Assembly (NCBI GenBank): GCA_022511505.1
Contig: JAFLTK010000343.1
Location: forward strand, 1 to 59,255
Direction: 5' to 3'
From: Muribaculaceae bacterium
GTDB taxonomy: Bacteria; Bacteroidota; Bacteroidia; Bacteroidales; Muribaculaceae
DNA: 59,255 nt
In this document: positions 1-7,664 of the stretch, piece by piece
Layout: each line of letters opens with the position of its first letter
Position numbering within the stretch: position 1 is the first letter of the stretch
Translations under genes and position numbers: made by a program
The notes under the pieces: generated by a model
The model's database searches: none
What the model saw: the letters and a program-made list of their open reading frames with translations, nothing else
What the model was told of the DNA's origin: nothing

Positions 1-2854
1 ACTCAGAGGGGAGAGTAACGGTGTTCTGAGCGCCGTTAGAAGTCTTGATAGAGATGTACTGCTCGCCATTAACGGTCATGCGGTCGCTTGACTCGAGGTT
101 CTTTTCGAGGTTCATGCACTGCATTGACCAGCCTTCGGGAGCGCCAAGGTCTTCACCCTCGAGGATGTTCTTCTTAGCCTTGTTGGGGTTGTGGAGGAGC
201 TGAGTGAATGTTTCTTCAGCAACTTCTTCCTCGGTAGTGAACGAGTCATACATGACGTTAGAGCGGAGGATGATGTTGCCTTCGGCGTCCTCGAGCTGAC
301 CAACAACCATGATGTCGTAGGCGGTAGCGGGAGCAAGACCGGCGAGGGCTACAGTAGCCTCGAGGTACTTGGCGTCGTTGCTAACCTCAACCTTGAAGTC
401 CTTGCGGTTAACGCTTTCGGTTACGATTACGTATGCCTTAGAGTCGGCGGGAGCGTTCTCGAAGCTGTAAACAGCGTAAACGTTGGCAGTAGTAGAGGTA
501 ACTTCGTCAACAACTACATAGTCGATAGAAGCGACGGGCGAGAGGTCTTCGGCAGTTGTGAACTGACCGTAAACGAGGTCTGAGCGAGTGATGATGTTAC
601 CCTCTGCATCCTGGAGCTCGGCAACAACATAGAAGGGATATTCAGTAGCGGGCTTGAGGCCGTCCATAGTGATGGCTGCTTCAAAACCGAAACCGAAGGG
701 GTTAGCCTCAACGCGATATTCATTGCGGTCGATGCCGTCAACGGCGATAACGTAAGCCTTAGAGTCGGCGGGAGCGTTCTCGAAACCGTAAGAAACATAT
801 ACGTTGGCCGAAGTAGAAGTGATTTCGTCTTCGTCAACCATTACATAGAGAACCTTTGCAGAAGCAGTTGCGGGAGTAAAGGTCTTGAAGTCAACTTCCT
901 TAACGTCAGACTTAACGTTGCCCGAGGCAGCGTAAATCTTGACAGTGTATTCAGTGTCAAATTGCAGACCGCCAAGGTCGAAGCTGTACTGACCGTGGTT
1001 TTCTTCAACGGCTTTAAAGTCGTCATCCAGCGGACCCTGGTAGTAAACGGTAACAACAGCGTCTTCGGCAAGACCTTCGGTGGTTACGGGAACCTGGAAG
1101 TTAACCATTGCGCCGATGCTTTCCTCGGTAGCGGGATAAGCGTTTACAACGACATCACCGATAGTGATGGTGGGCTGGGTAGCGGTAGCCTCGAGGCCGG
1201 GGATAGCAAAGTCAAGAGTAATCTCGGTGTTGTAGTAAGCAGTGTTAAAGAAGAAACCAAAGCCTTCAAATTCGTTGCCTTCACCCCAAGCGTCAACAGT
1301 TACAAAGCTCTTGTCGTCGCCATAGTTGACAACCTTACCGTTAACGGTAGTAGTCTGGGTAGCAACATCGCTGAAGTAGTAGGTCAGACCATCATCTTCG
1401 TTTGCAATCTGATCCTTAGCGGTGAGGGCACCGGTGGTCAGGTCAACGTCAAATGTGATAGCGTTGTTACCGTCGCCGAAGGGAGTGATGGTCAGTTTGC
1501 CATCGGCGTAGGTAGCGGCAACTTCAATAGTTTCGGGGTCGAGAAGTTCGGGTTCTTCAAGCATACCCTGATTCATGTCAAGCTGAGAGGTCATCTCGCC
1601 CTTGCCTTCAATGCCTTCGCCCTTGCCAAAGCCTTCGGGGAAGATAATGAGAGCCTGGTAGGGGTTGTTGTTCCAAGAGTAACCCTCATCCTGGGCGGGT
1701 GAGAAGTCAAACATCGGCTCGTTGATGGTTACAACGCCGTCTTTGTAGGTATCGGCGGGTTCGCCACCATAAAGAACGTCGATAACAGTCTGCTTGGCAG
1801 TTTCGCCACCACCGAGGTAGTTGATGTACCAACCGAGTTCATTTGTCATGTAGAACTCACCGTTGCTGTTCTTGAAACCTGCGGGAAGACCGCAAGCAAC
1901 AACCTCAACGTGGTCGGGGTCAGAGATATTAAACTGAATCTGACCGGCGAAAGTTGAAGTATTGAGGCCTTCGAGAGTAAGTTCATTGTTGGCGTAGGGC
2001 TTCCAGAGGCGGAAGAGGTCCTTGTTCTCTACATTCTGCTGGAGTTCAACCTCATAGATGAAATCGTTGGGGTTAATCTGAACGCCACCCATTGAGTAAC
2101 TGGGGAGAACCCATGCGTCAACAAACTTGGCCATACCGACAGATTCCCACTGGCCGGCCTGCTCCTCGTCGATGGGCTCAACTTCGCCACCACCGCTTGA
2201 GGTAGTCTTGGTAGCGCCTTCGAGGTCATAGATACCGAAGTAACCAGCAGGAGTGCTTGCCAAAGGTGAAGAATAAGCGGGCCAAGAGATACCGTTGTCT
2301 GACTCGAAAAGGAGGATACCACCATTGTAGTCATAATATTCAGCAACGATAGGCTGAACATCGAGGTCGTTGGTGGTGTAGTTGTAGACAAACGGCTCCT
2401 GGAATACGTAGTAACCGTTGAGAGTACCGAGGCTCTTTCTTTGGAAAGTAATAGTACCGGCGGCGGCGTCAAAAGTACCTACGAAAGGCAATTCATAACC
2501 GGTGGGGTCTTCAAACCACACGTCGTTGCCATCCAGTGAAGCCTCAAATTCATAACTGAAAGGACCAACAGAGGTCTGGAAGTAGTAGTCACCGAGGTCA
2601 AAGAGCCAGGTACCTTCGATACCGGCTGCATCGGCTGCTTTCTTCTGGGCGCGGAGAACGGTCTTACCGGCGAGGGAAGACTCAACGTTCTTCTTTGATT
2701 TCACGCCTTTGGGTGCAAGTGTGGCATTTGCAAGAGCCTCTTTCTTAACAGGCTGCAAAGCGCGCACCTGCTTTGCGCTCTCAAGATTGAGAGTAACGGC
2801 CGAAGCAGAAATAGCTACAACCGCCGCAACAAGCAAAGTGTAAAACTTTTTCAT
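1..2854 (-). CDS. Large secreted protein with fibronectin-III-like repeats, C-terminus beyond window
   Basis: The frame is open from the ATG at 2854 to the window edge (about 951 codons, no stop), so only the N-terminal part is seen. It starts with a clear signal peptide (MKKFYTLLVAAVVAISASAV). The first 570 residues are beta-rich with no family I recognise. They are followed by about three fibronectin-III-like units of roughly 95 residues; the last two (about residues 670-765 and 766-870) are near copies, sharing the ENAPADSKAYVI stretch and a DAEGNII(I/L)RS stretch, which points to recent internal duplication. Codon use is skewed to GTT, GCT, GGT, AAC, TAC and AAG, unlike the GC-ending codons of neighbours, as in highly expressed genes. 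Probable exported surface protein; the ligand is unknown. A C-terminal sorting domain would lie outside the window. Confidence 0.85.
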   Translation of the reverse strand, partial: MKKFYTLLVAAVVAISASAVTLNLESAKQVRALQPVKKEALANATLAPKGVKSKKNVESSLAGKTVLRAQKKAADAAGIEGTWLFDLGDYYFQTSVGPFSYEFEASLDGNDVWFEDPTGYELPFVGTFDAAAGTITFQRKSLGTLNGYYVFQEPFVYNYTTNDLDVQPIVAEYYDYNGGILLFESDNGISWPAYSSPLASTPAGYFGIYDLEGATKTTSSGGGEVEPIDEEQAGQWESVGMAKFVDAWVLPSYSMGGVQINPNDFIYEVELQQNVENKDLFRLWKPYANNELTLEGLNTSTFAGQIQFNISDPDHVEVVACGLPAGFKNSNGEFYMTNELGWYINYLGGGETAKQTVIDVLYGGEPADTYKDGVVTINEPMFDFSPAQDEGYSWNNNPYQALIIFPEGFGKGEGIEGKGEMTSQLDMNQGMLEEPELLDPETIEVAATYADGKLTITPFGDGNNAITFDVDLTTGALTAKDQIANEDDGLTYYFSDVATQTTTVNGKVVNYGDDKSFVTVDAWGEGNEFEGFGFFFNTAYYNTEITLDFAIPGLEATATQPTITIGDVVVNAYPATEESIGAMVNFQVPVTTEGLAEDAVVTVYYQGPLDDDFKAVEENHGQYSFDLGGLQFDTEYTVKIYAASGNVKSDVKEVDFKTFTPATASAKVLYVMVDEDEITSTSANVYVSYGFENAPADSKAYVIAVDGIDRNEYRVEANPFGFGFEAAITMDGLKPATEYPFYVVAELQDAEGNIITRSDLVYGQFTTAEDLSPVASIDYVVVDEVTSTTANVYAVYSFENAPADSKAYVIVTESVNRKDFKVEVSNDAKYLEATVALAGLAPATAYDIMVVGQLEDAEGNIILRSNVMYDSFTTEEEVAEETFTQLLHNPNKAKKNILEGEDLGAPEGWSMQCMNLEKNLESSDRMTVNGEQYISIKTSNGAQNTVTLPSE

Positions 2855-2951
2855 AATAAATAAATGATTGATTTAAAAATGCTTGCGTCTCGCGAGGAGA
2901 ACAATCAAGCGGGTTTATAATAAAGAAAATATTGGCAAGGAAACTTGGAGG

Positions 2952-3048
2952 GTGATGTTATTGATGTTGTTGTTGATGTTTTTGATGATGTTGTTGATGT
3001 TGATGCTCAATAACGACAATAACAACAGTAACGACATTAACAACAATA
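2952..3048. repeat. TTG-rich/CAA-rich inverted array, copy 1
   Basis: A run of GATGTTGTTGTT-like units (2952-3006) is followed by a run of CAATAACAACA-like units (3007-3048). The arms are roughly complementary, so a transcript could fold into a long imperfect hairpin. It lies in the predicted leader of the gene starting at 2854. Related arrays lie at 7500-7662, 9544-9655, 37415-37497 and 38712-38765. Confidence 0.7.
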
Positions 3049-3174
3049 TATAGAAATCATCGTCGCTCGCGAGGGGCAACGACCACATAAGTATAGAAGA
3101 TTCTACAGATTTTCATCGGCAAGTAAAACTTAGAAATTGTAGAGGGATTGTAGAAACCGTGTCATTAGACGTTG

Positions 3175-3205
3175 CAAAATTATAGATTATTTTTATAACT
3201 GCAAA
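3175..3205 (-). promoter_or_regulatory. Bacteroidetes-type promoter for the FN3-like protein
   Basis: On the minus strand the sequence reads TTTG-N19-TAATTTTG, a full match to the Bacteroidetes -33/-7 consensus. Transcription would start near 3170, leaving a leader of about 315 nt before the ATG at 2854. That leader contains the TTG/CAA-rich array at 2952-3048. Confidence 0.6.
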
Positions 3206-3326
3206 ACAATTGTCATCTTTTTGTGATAAAAAAGTGGAAAATTTTATTTTATTGACGCTTTTATATCATTTTTTTAATCAATCGAGCGAAAGATATTGCA
3301 ATTTTCGCTTAATACCGCCGTGACGG

Positions 3327-3354
3327 GAAGGGACGCGACATGTCGCGTCCCTTC
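3327..3354. repeat. 28-bp perfect palindrome, REP-like, copy 1
   Basis: The 28 bases are a perfect palindrome centred on CGACATGTCG. A 20-bp core (GGACGCGACATGTCGCGTCC) recurs at 3838-3857, inside a coding sequence. The shape resembles REP-type mobile palindromes; no transposase is visible nearby. Confidence 0.75.
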
Positions 3355-3396
3355 TACATGACAACCCCGGCGGGGTGATGATGGAACCGGCAATCG

Positions 3397-3639
3397 TTAA
3401 ATTAATTTGCCTGAGTGAAGTTGCTCGAGAGGGAATATCAAGTCCCAATTTTTACCCCACACAATGTTCCCGTTTACTATCTCAAACTTCCTAAAATTCC
3501 TTTGCTCCAGGTACTTATTATATTGTGGGTGGGGATGTCGACGTATAAAGTCGCCAACGTCGATACACTGAGTTGTATTGTCGCTGAATGTGATGCAAAT
3601 CGACAGTTTTCCTATATCTTTTACTTCAGTTACTTGCAT
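3397..3639 (-). CDS. DUF2442 family small protein
   Basis: About 80 residues, resembling DUF2442: a beta-rich start (SICITFSDNTTQCIDVGDF), then FRKFEIVNGNIVWG and a terminal WDLIFPLEQL segment. The frame extends to a TTG at 3645, but the ATG at 3639 (MQVTEVKDIG) is the more natural start. DUF2442 proteins are often paired with DUF4160 in toxin-antitoxin-like pairs; no partner is present here, so this is a solitary copy. It lies 27 bp downstream of the next membrane-protein gene on the same strand and may be cotranscribed. Confidence 0.75.
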   Translation of the reverse strand: MQVTEVKDIGKLSICITFSDNTTQCIDVGDFIRRHPHPQYNKYLEQRNFRKFEIVNGNIVWGKNWDLIFPLEQLHSGKLI

Positions 3640-3666
3640 GGTCAAATCCGCTTTTTAATGATTGCG

Positions 3667-4224
3667 TCAGTCGGGGATGGCGTCGAGGGGGATGAAGATG
3701 TAGCGCAGGGGGGTGGAGGCGGCGTCGCGGCGCAGGTTGAAGCGGTAGCAGCGGCGCGAGAGGGTGACGGATTCGATGTCGGCGGCGGGAATGTGGACGG
3801 GCGCCGGTAGGGGACGTGGGGCGTCGGGTGCCGGTAGGGACGCGACATGTCGCGTCCGCGTGTCGAGGTATTCACCCGGTTTGTTTTTTTCGAGGAGCTG
3901 GAGCTCCTCGTCACGGCAGGGGGTTATGGTCAGGTTGCCGTCGGCGTCGAGGGTGGCGACGCGGGTGAAGGCGAGGATGCGCATGGCCGGATGCAGCATC
4001 ACGTTATAGTAGGCGAGGAGCAGAAGCATGGGGAGAACGACACATGGTATCATCCATGCGACAATAACCAGCCGCAGGTCGACGGCGAGACCGGCAACGA
4101 GCAGCGCAAGCACGGGCAAGCCGATGGCGATGGCATAGCGGGAAAACAATCCCCCGAGCGCCGCCCTTGCATAGACCGACGTCGGGAGATTGAAAGGCTT
4201 GGTTGTGAACGGTTTGTAGGTCAC
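3667..4224 (-). CDS. Membrane protein of unknown function with repeat-derived insertion
   Basis: 185 residues with two adjacent hydrophobic segments at about residues 25-80, then a soluble C-terminal part. The start is GTG at 4224, six bases after the stop of the upstream DUF1015 gene and preceded by AAAAGG. The C-terminal third has a Pro/Ala-rich stretch (around LPAPDAPRPLPAPVHIPA), and its DNA contains two palindromic repeats also found between genes: 3891-3910 (encoding EELQLL) and 3838-3857 (encoding TRTRHVAS). This suggests in-frame insertion of repeat elements as a linker, with conserved-looking sequence resuming at IPAADIESVTL. The overall plan (two membrane helices, then a small beta domain) resembles PH-like membrane proteins, but I do not recognise a family. 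Confidence 0.75.
   Translation of the reverse strand: MTYKPFTTKPFNLPTSVYARAALGGLFSRYAIAIGLPVLALLVAGLAVDLRLVIVAWMIPCVVLPMLLLLAYYNVMLHPAMRILAFTRVATLDADGNLTITPCRDEELQLLEKNKPGEYLDTRTRHVASLPAPDAPRPLPAPVHIPAADIESVTLSRRCYRFNLRRDAASTPLRYIFIPLDAIPD
3838..3857. repeat. REP-like palindrome, copy 2, inside a coding sequence
   Basis: A perfect 20-bp palindrome identical to the core of the 28-bp palindrome at 3327-3354. It is read in frame by the gene at 3667-4224. Confidence 0.75.
3891..3910. repeat. GAGGAGST hairpin, copy 1, inside a coding sequence
   Basis: Inverted arms CGAGGAGCT and AGCTCCTCG are separated by two bases. Relatives lie at 48615-48632 (arms GAGGAGGT/ACCTCCTC, a paired base change), 51765-51782 and 53929-53954. 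Confidence 0.7.
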
Positions 4225-4230
4225 TGCCTT

Positions 4231-5478
4231 TTAGTCGAGTTTGTGGATGACAAGGCCCGAGCGGAGTTTTGGCTCAAACCATGTTGTCTTTGGAGGCATG
4301 ATGTTGCCGGTGTCGGCAATGTCCATGAGTTGTTTCATCGACACGGGGAAGAGGGCGAGGGCAACAGCCATCTCGCCGCTATCGACACGGCGTTTGAGTT
4401 CGCCCAGGCCGCGGATGCCGCCGACGAAGTCGATGCGCTTGTCGCTGCGCAGGTCGTGGATGCCGAGGATGTCGCGCAAAATGAGGTCGCTCGAGACGGT
4501 CACGTCGAGCACGCCGATGGGGTCAGAGTCGTTGTAGGTGCCTTCGTGGGGCGTCAGCGAGTACCAGCGGCCCTTGAGATACATCGAGAAGTTGTGGAGG
4601 CATGCCGGGACATAGGGCTCGGCGTCGCCCTTGTCAACGATGTCAAAGTTGACGCTGAGACGGTCGAGGAACTCGCCGGGAGTCAAGCCGTTAAGGTCTT
4701 TGACGAGGCGGTTGTAGTCGATGATTTTCAGATGACTTGCCGGGAAGCAGACCGCCAGGAAGTAGTTGTATTCCTCGTCGCCGCGGTGGTCGGGATTGGC
4801 GAGGGCCTTTTCGTTGCCCACGAGGGCAGCGGCGGCCGTTCGGTGGTGGCCGTCGGCGATATAGAGGTAGGGGATGGCGTCAAAGGCGGCGGTGATGCGG
4901 TCGATGGTGGCGGGGTTGTCAATGACCCAGAACGTGTGGCCGAAGCCGTCCGGCGCGACGAAATCATATTCAGGCTCGCCCTTGATGACCTCGGCGATGA
5001 CGTCGTCGAGGGTGGGGTCGTCGGGGAAGGCAAAGAATACCGGCTCGACGTTGGCGTTGTTGACGCGCACGTGTTTCATGCGGTCCTCCTCCTTGTCGCG
5101 GCGGGTCAGCTCGTGTTTCTTGATGCGCCCCTCCATGTAGTCGGCCACGCATGCGGCAACGACGATGCCATACTGGGTGCGACCGTCCATCGTCTGGGCA
5201 TATATATAATAGTGGTCGGCATCGTCCTGCACGAGCCAGCCGCGGTCTTGAAACGAGTTGAAGTTCTCGACGGCGCGGGTATAAACGTCGGGGTGATGCT
5301 CGTCGGTGCCCGGGGCGAAATCAATCTCGGGCTTGATGATGTGGTAGAGCGAACTGGGGTTGCCGTCGGCCTCGGCGCGAGCCTCGTCAGAATTCAGAAC
5401 GTCGTAGGGACGGGAGGCGACGCGGGTGACCATGTCGCGGGGCGGACGAACGCCGCGGAAGGGTTTGACTTTTGCCAT
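4231..5478 (-). CDS. DUF1015 family protein, SerK-like
   Basis: 415 residues, full length for DUF1015 (PF06245). Family features: the N-terminal KPFRGVRPP and VASRPYDVLN motifs, the IADGHHRTAAA motif near the middle, and a C-terminal PKTTWFEPKLRSGLVIH. Archaeal members include an ADP-dependent free serine kinase (SerK), and staphylococcal SbnI is a relative; in many Bacteroidales the gene sits near serine biosynthesis genes. Serine phosphorylation is therefore inferred from the family, not shown. Here its neighbours are purA upstream and a small membrane protein downstream. The start is ATG at 5478. A 133-bp gap rich in hairpins separates it from purA, so its expression may differ from purA. 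Confidence 0.85.
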   Translation of the reverse strand: MAKVKPFRGVRPPRDMVTRVASRPYDVLNSDEARAEADGNPSSLYHIIKPEIDFAPGTDEHHPDVYTRAVENFNSFQDRGWLVQDDADHYYIYAQTMDGRTQYGIVVAACVADYMEGRIKKHELTRRDKEEDRMKHVRVNNANVEPVFFAFPDDPTLDDVIAEVIKGEPEYDFVAPDGFGHTFWVIDNPATIDRITAAFDAIPYLYIADGHHRTAAAALVGNEKALANPDHRGDEEYNYFLAVCFPASHLKIIDYNRLVKDLNGLTPGEFLDRLSVNFDIVDKGDAEPYVPACLHNFSMYLKGRWYSLTPHEGTYNDSDPIGVLDVTVSSDLILRDILGIHDLRSDKRIDFVGGIRGLGELKRRVDSGEMAVALALFPVSMKQLMDIADTGNIMPPKTTWFEPKLRSGLVIHKLD

Positions 5479-5490
5479 GGTATTTTTGAT

Positions 5491-5514
5491 TTAAGCCTCG
5501 CATGCTCGGCTTAA
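5491..5514. repeat. Hairpin of the AAGTTTA-tailed family, copy 1
   Basis: Inverted arms TTAAGCC and GGCTTAA surround TCGCATGCTC and are followed on the plus strand by AAGTTTAGAG. It lies just upstream of the DUF1015 start. Confidence 0.6.
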
Positions 5515-5584
5515 AGTTTAGAGTTTAGAGTTTAAAGGGGGATTTAGATGGTCCCATAAACTTTAAACCACAAACTTTAAACTT

Positions 5585-5606
5585 CAACTCGAGCCTGCGA
5601 GAGTTG
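5585..5606. repeat. Hairpin of the AAGTTTA-tailed family, copy 2
   Basis: Arms CAACTC and GAGTTG; on the minus strand the hairpin is followed by AAGTTTAAAG. It comes directly after the purA stop. Between it and copy 1 lie repeated TTTAGAGTTTA / TAAACTTTAAA blocks that are themselves partly inverted. Confidence 0.6.
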
Positions 5607-5611
5607 AATAA

Positions 5612-6895
5612 TTAGCGGTTGCGGAAGATTGTTTGCTCGCGGTCGGGGCCTATGGAGATGATGGTGATGGGCGTGCCGAGTTCGTCCTCGAGGAAGTTGA
5701 TGTAGTCGACGAAGGCCTGAGGGAGGGCATCCTCGGAGCGGATGTCGCTCAGGGTTGTTTTCCAGCCCGGAAGGGTTACATAGACCGGGGAGTAGTTGTC
5801 GTCGTCGAGGTAGAACGGCAGGTGACGGGTTTCGTTGCCATCCTTGTCGCGATAGGCGACACATGCCTTGATGGTGTCAAAGGCGTCGAGGACGTCGCTC
5901 TTCATCATAATCAGGCGGGTGACGCCGTTGATCATGACGGCATACCTAAGGGCAACGAGGTCGATCCACCCGCAACGGCGCTCGCGACCGGTAACGGCGC
6001 CATACTCGTGGCCGAGGTCGCGGATGCGCTTGCCGGTTTCGTCAAAAAGTTCGGTCGGGAACGGGCCGCTGCCAACGCGGGTGCAGTAGGCCTTGAAAAT
6101 GCCATAGACGTCGCCAACCTTGTTTGGCGCAACGCCGAGGCCCGAGCATGCGCCGGCACAGATGGTGTTGGAACTCGTCACGAATGGGTAACTGCCAAAG
6201 TCGACGTCGAGCATCGTGCCCTGGGCGCCTTCACAGAGGATTGACTTGCCGTCGTTCAACAGGTCATTTATAAGATACTCACAGTCAACGATTTTGAATG
6301 TCTTGATATATTCGATGGCTTGCATCCACTTCTGCTCGGCGGCGGCGAGAGCGTCGGCATCGACGTCGGCGCCAAGGGCGCGCAGGGTGTCGAGGTGACG
6401 GTCACGGGCGGCGGCAAAGCGGTCGGCAAACTCGGGGGTCAACGCGTCGCCGAGTCTGAGGCCGTGGCGGCTGATTTTGTCAGTGTAGGTGGGGCCGATG
6501 CCCTTGCCGGTGGTGCCGATTTTGCCGGCGGCCATCGCTTTCTCTGACGCGGCGTCGAGCAGACGGTGGGTCGGCAGGATGAGGTGGGCCTTGCGCGAGA
6601 TGCGCAGGATGCCGCGCAGGTCGACGCCGCTCTCCTCGAGCGATTTGGCCTCCTCGGTGAAGAGGACCGGGTCGAGCACAACGCCGTTACCGATTATATT
6701 TATCTGGCCATGCTGAAAGATGCCGCTCGGGATGGAGCGGAGCACATATTTTTTACCGTCAAACTCAAGAGTGTGACCCGCGTTGGGACCTCCCTGAAAA
6801 CGCGCAACGGCGTCATAGCGGGGGGTCAACACGTCAACAACTTTACCTTTGCCCTCGTCGCCCCACTGGAGGCCGAGGAGAACGTCAACTTTCAT
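5612..6895 (-). CDS. purA: Adenylosuccinate synthetase
   Basis: Joins IMP and aspartate using GTP to make adenylosuccinate, the first step from IMP to AMP, in the cytoplasm. The P-loop GDEGKGK is at residues 12-18, with GPNAGHT, the GTTGKGIGPTYTDK segment, EGAQGTMLD and the C-terminal GPDREQTIF also present. Length (427 residues) is normal. The frame opens at a GTG at 6904, but the ATG at 6895 gives the standard MKVDVLLGLQWGDEG start of Bacteroidales PurA, so I choose it. It lies downstream of a Fur-family regulator gene with no separate promoter visible, so the two are probably cotranscribed. Confidence 0.97.
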   Translation of the reverse strand: MKVDVLLGLQWGDEGKGKVVDVLTPRYDAVARFQGGPNAGHTLEFDGKKYVLRSIPSGIFQHGQINIIGNGVVLDPVLFTEEAKSLEESGVDLRGILRISRKAHLILPTHRLLDAASEKAMAAGKIGTTGKGIGPTYTDKISRHGLRLGDALTPEFADRFAAARDRHLDTLRALGADVDADALAAAEQKWMQAIEYIKTFKIVDCEYLINDLLNDGKSILCEGAQGTMLDVDFGSYPFVTSSNTICAGACSGLGVAPNKVGDVYGIFKAYCTRVGSGPFPTELFDETGKRIRDLGHEYGAVTGRERRCGWIDLVALRYAVMINGVTRLIMMKSDVLDAFDTIKACVAYRDKDGNETRHLPFYLDDDNYSPVYVTLPGWKTTLSDIRSEDALPQAFVDYINFLEDELGTPITIISIGPDREQTIFRNR

Positions 6896-6912
6896 TTTGC
6901 TCACTGTTTTAA

Positions 6913-6936
6913 TTTAATCTCGCGAGCGAGATTAAA
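6913..6936. repeat. Hairpin of the AAGTTTA-tailed family, copy 3
   Basis: Perfect 11-bp arms TTTAATCTCGC and GCGAGATTAAA with a two-base loop, followed by GTTTATAGTTTAATG. It lies in the fur-purA gap, shortly before the purA start. Confidence 0.65.
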
Positions 6937-6973
6937 GTTTATAGTTTAATGTTTTATTGTTTAATCTAAACTC

Positions 6974-7453
6974 TCAACTTTTAGAGGCGGCCTCGCGCTT
7001 GCGACGGCGCTGGCACTTGAGGCAGAGCCCGACGGCGCGCAGGTCAAAATGGGCGATGCCAAACTTTCCATAGCGCCGCCTGACGAGCAACGAGGCGAGT
7101 TCATCGTCACGCACCTCCTTAATCGAGCCGCAGTCGCTACACACCAGCTTGACACGCGGCGGCACTCGCTCGGCGCGCTCATAGACCCCGGTACCCGTCG
7201 CGTCGGTGGCCCAGAGCCTCACAATCCCGGCCTCGACCAGGAGGTTGACCGTGTTGTAGACCGTCGCCAGGCTGACGTGGAAATTGACATGCTCGAGTTC
7301 CTCGTTCAGTTGCTCGACGGTAAAGCGCTCCTCGCGGTAGGCAACAATGTCGGCAATGGCGAGCCGCTCGGAGGTCATCCTCAAACGTCGCTGCCTGAGG
7401 TAGTCGCCAAAGCGTGACGCCAAGTCGCTCGATATGTTGCTGTCGCTATTCAC
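6974..7453 (-). CDS. Fur-family transcriptional regulator
   Basis: About 159 residues. The N-terminal winged helix has the family hallmarks (LRMTSERLAI, ERFTVEQLNEEL, HVSLATVYNTVNLLVEAGIV); the C-terminal part has two Cys pairs (CSDCG and CLKC) that would hold a structural zinc. Fur proteins bind DNA depending on a metal or peroxide signal. The usual HHDHxxC-type regulatory region is replaced by PPRVKLVC, so its signal is unclear. The frame opens at a TTG at 7462, but that codon lies inside a perfect -7 element. I therefore favour the GTG at 7453, which would begin about three bases from the transcript end. It lies upstream of purA, a pairing seen in other Bacteroidales. Confidence 0.85.
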   Translation of the reverse strand: MNSDSNISSDLASRFGDYLRQRRLRMTSERLAIADIVAYREERFTVEQLNEELEHVNFHVSLATVYNTVNLLVEAGIVRLWATDATGTGVYERAERVPPRVKLVCSDCGSIKEVRDDELASLLVRRRYGKFGIAHFDLRAVGLCLKCQRRRKREAASKS

Positions 7454-7459
7454 TGACCG

Positions 7460-7491
7460 CAAAGATACAACATTCGCGCGTGATTTGCAAA
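7460..7491 (-). promoter_or_regulatory. Promoter of the Fur-family gene and purA
   Basis: On the minus strand it reads TTTG-N20-TATCTTTG, a full consensus match. The predicted start point is near 7456, almost on the GTG start codon at 7453. Confidence 0.7.
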
Positions 7492-7499
7492 AATCGTGC

Positions 7500-7662
7500 T
7501 GTTATTGTTGTTGATGTTGTTGGTGTTGTTGATGTTGTTGATGTTGATGTTGTTGGTGTTGTTGTTGATGTTGCTGTTGTTGATGATGTTGAGGTCAATA
7601 AAAACAATAACAACACTAAAAACAATAACAACACTAACAACAATAAAAACACTGACAACACC
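7500..7662. repeat. TTG-rich/CAA-rich inverted array, copy 2
   Basis: The longest array. A GTTGTTGATGTT-like arm (about 7500-7593) meets an AACAATAACAAC-like arm (about 7594-7662) around the centre TTGAGGTCAA. It begins right after the tyrA stop codon, so it forms the 3' untranslated region of the aromatic operon. A 30-base stretch around the centre is identical in copy 3 at 9544-9655. Confidence 0.8.
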
Positions 7663-7664
7663 TA

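Larger units (their letters stand above)
2855..3396. other. Intergenic region, 542 bp, no gene seen
   Basis: This stretch holds the promoter and long leader of the FN3-like gene, the TTG/CAA array, several CTCGCGAG-cored short inverted repeats (near 2888 and 3065), an AT-rich segment (3180-3310) and the 28-bp palindrome. I found no credible coding sequence. Confidence 0.6.

Noticed and set aside
3847..5514. 555-codon plus-strand open frame opposite DUF1015
   Set aside because: It is the antisense of a clear conserved gene in GC-rich DNA. The translation is Val/Asp/Gly-rich without motifs.
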